From the NCBI GenBank assembly GCA_017959645.1, contig JAGDAE010000098.1, positions 1 to 7,484 on the forward strand: a stretch of 7,484 nt of DNA, given 5' to 3'. Shown piece after piece: positions 6,536 through 7,484 of this stretch. The translations under genes were made by a program, and so were the position numbers. The notes beneath the pieces were generated by a model that was not told the DNA's origin, did no database searches, and saw only the letters and a program-made list of their open reading frames with translations. This DNA is from Kiritimatiellia bacterium. Lineage in GTDB: Bacteria > Verrucomicrobiota > Kiritimatiellia > RFP12 > UBA1067. The stretch's first letter is position 1, and each line of letters starts with the position of its first letter.

Positions 6536-7438
6536 GTGCGAAAGCTAATAGCGATTCTTTTGCTGTTCGTTTCGCTCGCTACGGCGCAGTCGGCTTATTC
6601 TTTGGCTTGTTCCTATTTGAAGTCTGTCGGCCGAGATCGTTCCGCCGAGCGTGGCGGTTGCGGCGAGAGTTCGCCGACAGAGCAGCAGATGTTCGCCCTG
6701 CTTCGTTCTTTGGTTTCCACCTGTGGCGAACGAGGAGGGCAGAGCGGGCTTTGCGCAGATACTGTCGCTGTCGAGGCGCTTTGTCGCATGGTAACTGTGG
6801 AATATGGCCCCGTGGCAAATGAGGCGGCGGATTATGTCAGTCGCTCGGTTCGAACGGAAAACCTGCGAAGCGAATGCGCCTTTCTGAAGGATGCCCCGAA
6901 AGGCTTTCTAGACGATCGGCCCGTTGCTTCGTTTTCGTTTGTTCGCCTTTTCGCCGATTCCGCAGAACTGTTCCGGTTGCATCCGACGGCGCGGGATCCC
7001 CGCCTGAACCGGGCTTGGTACGGCAATGACTCTTTGCTGAATCTCTCGATGGCGAGGATATTGGAAAACCCAAGCCCGTTGGATCGTCGTCTCGGGCTTT
7101 TGGTCCTCTCTCAATTCGAGCCTAGGCGTGTTTCGCGTGCGTTCCGCGAGGGCTATCTCAAGGACGACTGGTTCTTCACCGGGCGCGACAGCATTTCGTT
7201 TCGCTATTTGACGCTGGCCTCTTTTTCGCGCCTGGAAGGCGCCTACGGCGATACCGCGTATGTCAACGCCTATCGCCAGGTCTGCCGGGAACAGAACGAC
7301 GTGAAGGACGCGTCGTGGAAACGCCTGGAAAACTCGTATGAGCGCCTTGTCGCCAAGATGCGGTTGAAGGGCATGTCCGGGATGCTGAAACGCAAGGAGA
7401 CGATGTGCTCCGGCGGCTACAGCGGGTTGATGTTTTAG
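6536..7438 (+). CDS. Secreted eight-cysteine protein of unknown function
   Basis: The product has 300 residues and I do not recognise a family. It starts at GTG 6536, one base after the TAA of the preceding gene. The Shine-Dalgarno is weak (TGGG about 7 nt upstream), so it probably depends on translational coupling. A signal peptide covers about residues 1-20 (RK, the core LIAILLLFVSLA, then TAQSA); there is no lipobox. The mature protein is mostly alpha-helical by composition. It has eight cysteines (25, 42, 63, 73, 83, 114, 250, 291), an even number that suits disulfides in the periplasm or outside the cell. The basic C-terminal region (about 262-287) may be a long amphipathic helix. G+C rises from about 48% at the start to 60% near the end, unlike the two genes before it. 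It is the last gene of the operon. The repeat copy at 7445 begins 6 bp after its stop. Confidence 0.75.
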   Translation: MRKLIAILLLFVSLATAQSAYSLACSYLKSVGRDRSAERGGCGESSPTEQQMFALLRSLVSTCGERGGQSGLCADTVAVEALCRMVTVEYGPVANEAADYVSRSVRTENLRSECAFLKDAPKGFLDDRPVASFSFVRLFADSAELFRLHPTARDPRLNRAWYGNDSLLNLSMARILENPSPLDRRLGLLVLSQFEPRRVSRAFREGYLKDDWFFTGRDSISFRYLTLASFSRLEGAYGDTAYVNAYRQVCREQNDVKDASWKRLENSYERLVAKMRLKGMSGMLKRKETMCSGGYSGLMF

Positions 7439-7444
7439 CCGCTT

Positions 7445-7484
7445 GGCGCCGTCCGCCCGGCGCCGCGCGACCTGAAAACGCGCC
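7445..7484 (+). repeat. 40-bp dispersed direct repeat, right copy (may continue past the window)
   Basis: This copy has a perfect 7-bp hairpin (GGCGCCG 7445-7451, loop TCCGCC, CGGCGCC 7458-7464), then a second small inverted repeat (GCGCG 7465-7469, CGCGC 7479-7483) around ACCTGAAAA. It differs from the left copy only at 7463. It starts 6 bp after the stop of the last gene. It could help end transcription of the operon or protect its 3' end, but no T-tract follows the hairpin within the window, so it is not a standard intrinsic terminator. The window ends with the match, so the true repeat length is unknown. Confidence 0.8.

Noticed and set aside
5824..7438. The two small genes as a toxin-antitoxin or effector-immunity pair
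   Set aside because: Both products are exported, neither shows a toxin or DNA-binding motif, and sizes are atypical. The data show only two exported proteins of unknown role.
1..7484. tRNA, rRNA, CRISPR array, insertion sequence or transposase
   Set aside because: No cloverleaf, rRNA-like stretch, regularly spaced repeats or transposase motifs were seen on either strand.

Overview
This window looks like a chromosomal piece from a Gram-negative bacterium with an outer membrane. It holds six protein genes, one cut by the left edge, and no RNA genes or CRISPR. At least four products carry export signals, two of them lipoprotein signals with a lipobox cysteine. The mix of a GLUG-repeat surface protein, a secreted beta-helix protein of the choice-of-anchor Q type and a lipoprotein metzincin-like peptidase resembles surface proteomes of Fibrobacterota and relatives. 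That placement is an inference; no marker gene is present.

Layout: (1) At 1-192 (+) is the end of a LysR-type regulator gene. (2) At 230-1636 (-), convergent with it, is a secreted GLUG-repeat protein. (3) A divergent intergenic region of about 190 bp (1637-1830) has a plausible sigma-70 promoter firing rightward. (4) At 1831-7438 (+) is a tightly packed four-gene block, probably one operon. It comprises a large secreted beta-helix protein with an apparent one-base frameshift near 2100, a lipoprotein peptidase with HExxHxxGxxD and a Met-turn, a cysteine-rich lipoprotein, and a secreted protein with eight cysteines. The joints are very tight: a Shine-Dalgarno sequence overlaps the preceding stop, then a 13-nt overlap, then a 1-nt gap. 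This suggests translational coupling and joint function at the cell surface. The last two proteins match no family I recognise.

Two large-scale patterns stand out. First, a 40-bp sequence at 162-201 recurs with one mismatch at 7445-7484, the last bases of the window. Each copy starts in or just after the 3' end of a gene, and the left copy supplies the last codons and stop of the LysR gene. Second, base composition is about 58-65% G+C up to about 3960, falls to roughly 43-55% until about 6535, then rises again. The drop occurs inside the beta-helix gene exactly where its helix domain ends. This suggests that the C-terminal domain and the two lipoprotein genes arrived or diverged as a cassette.

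Working model (inference): the operon encodes an exported surface assembly in which the beta-helix protein is the large scaffold or adhesin, the lipoprotein peptidase processes it or another target, and the two cysteine-rich proteins are accessory partners.
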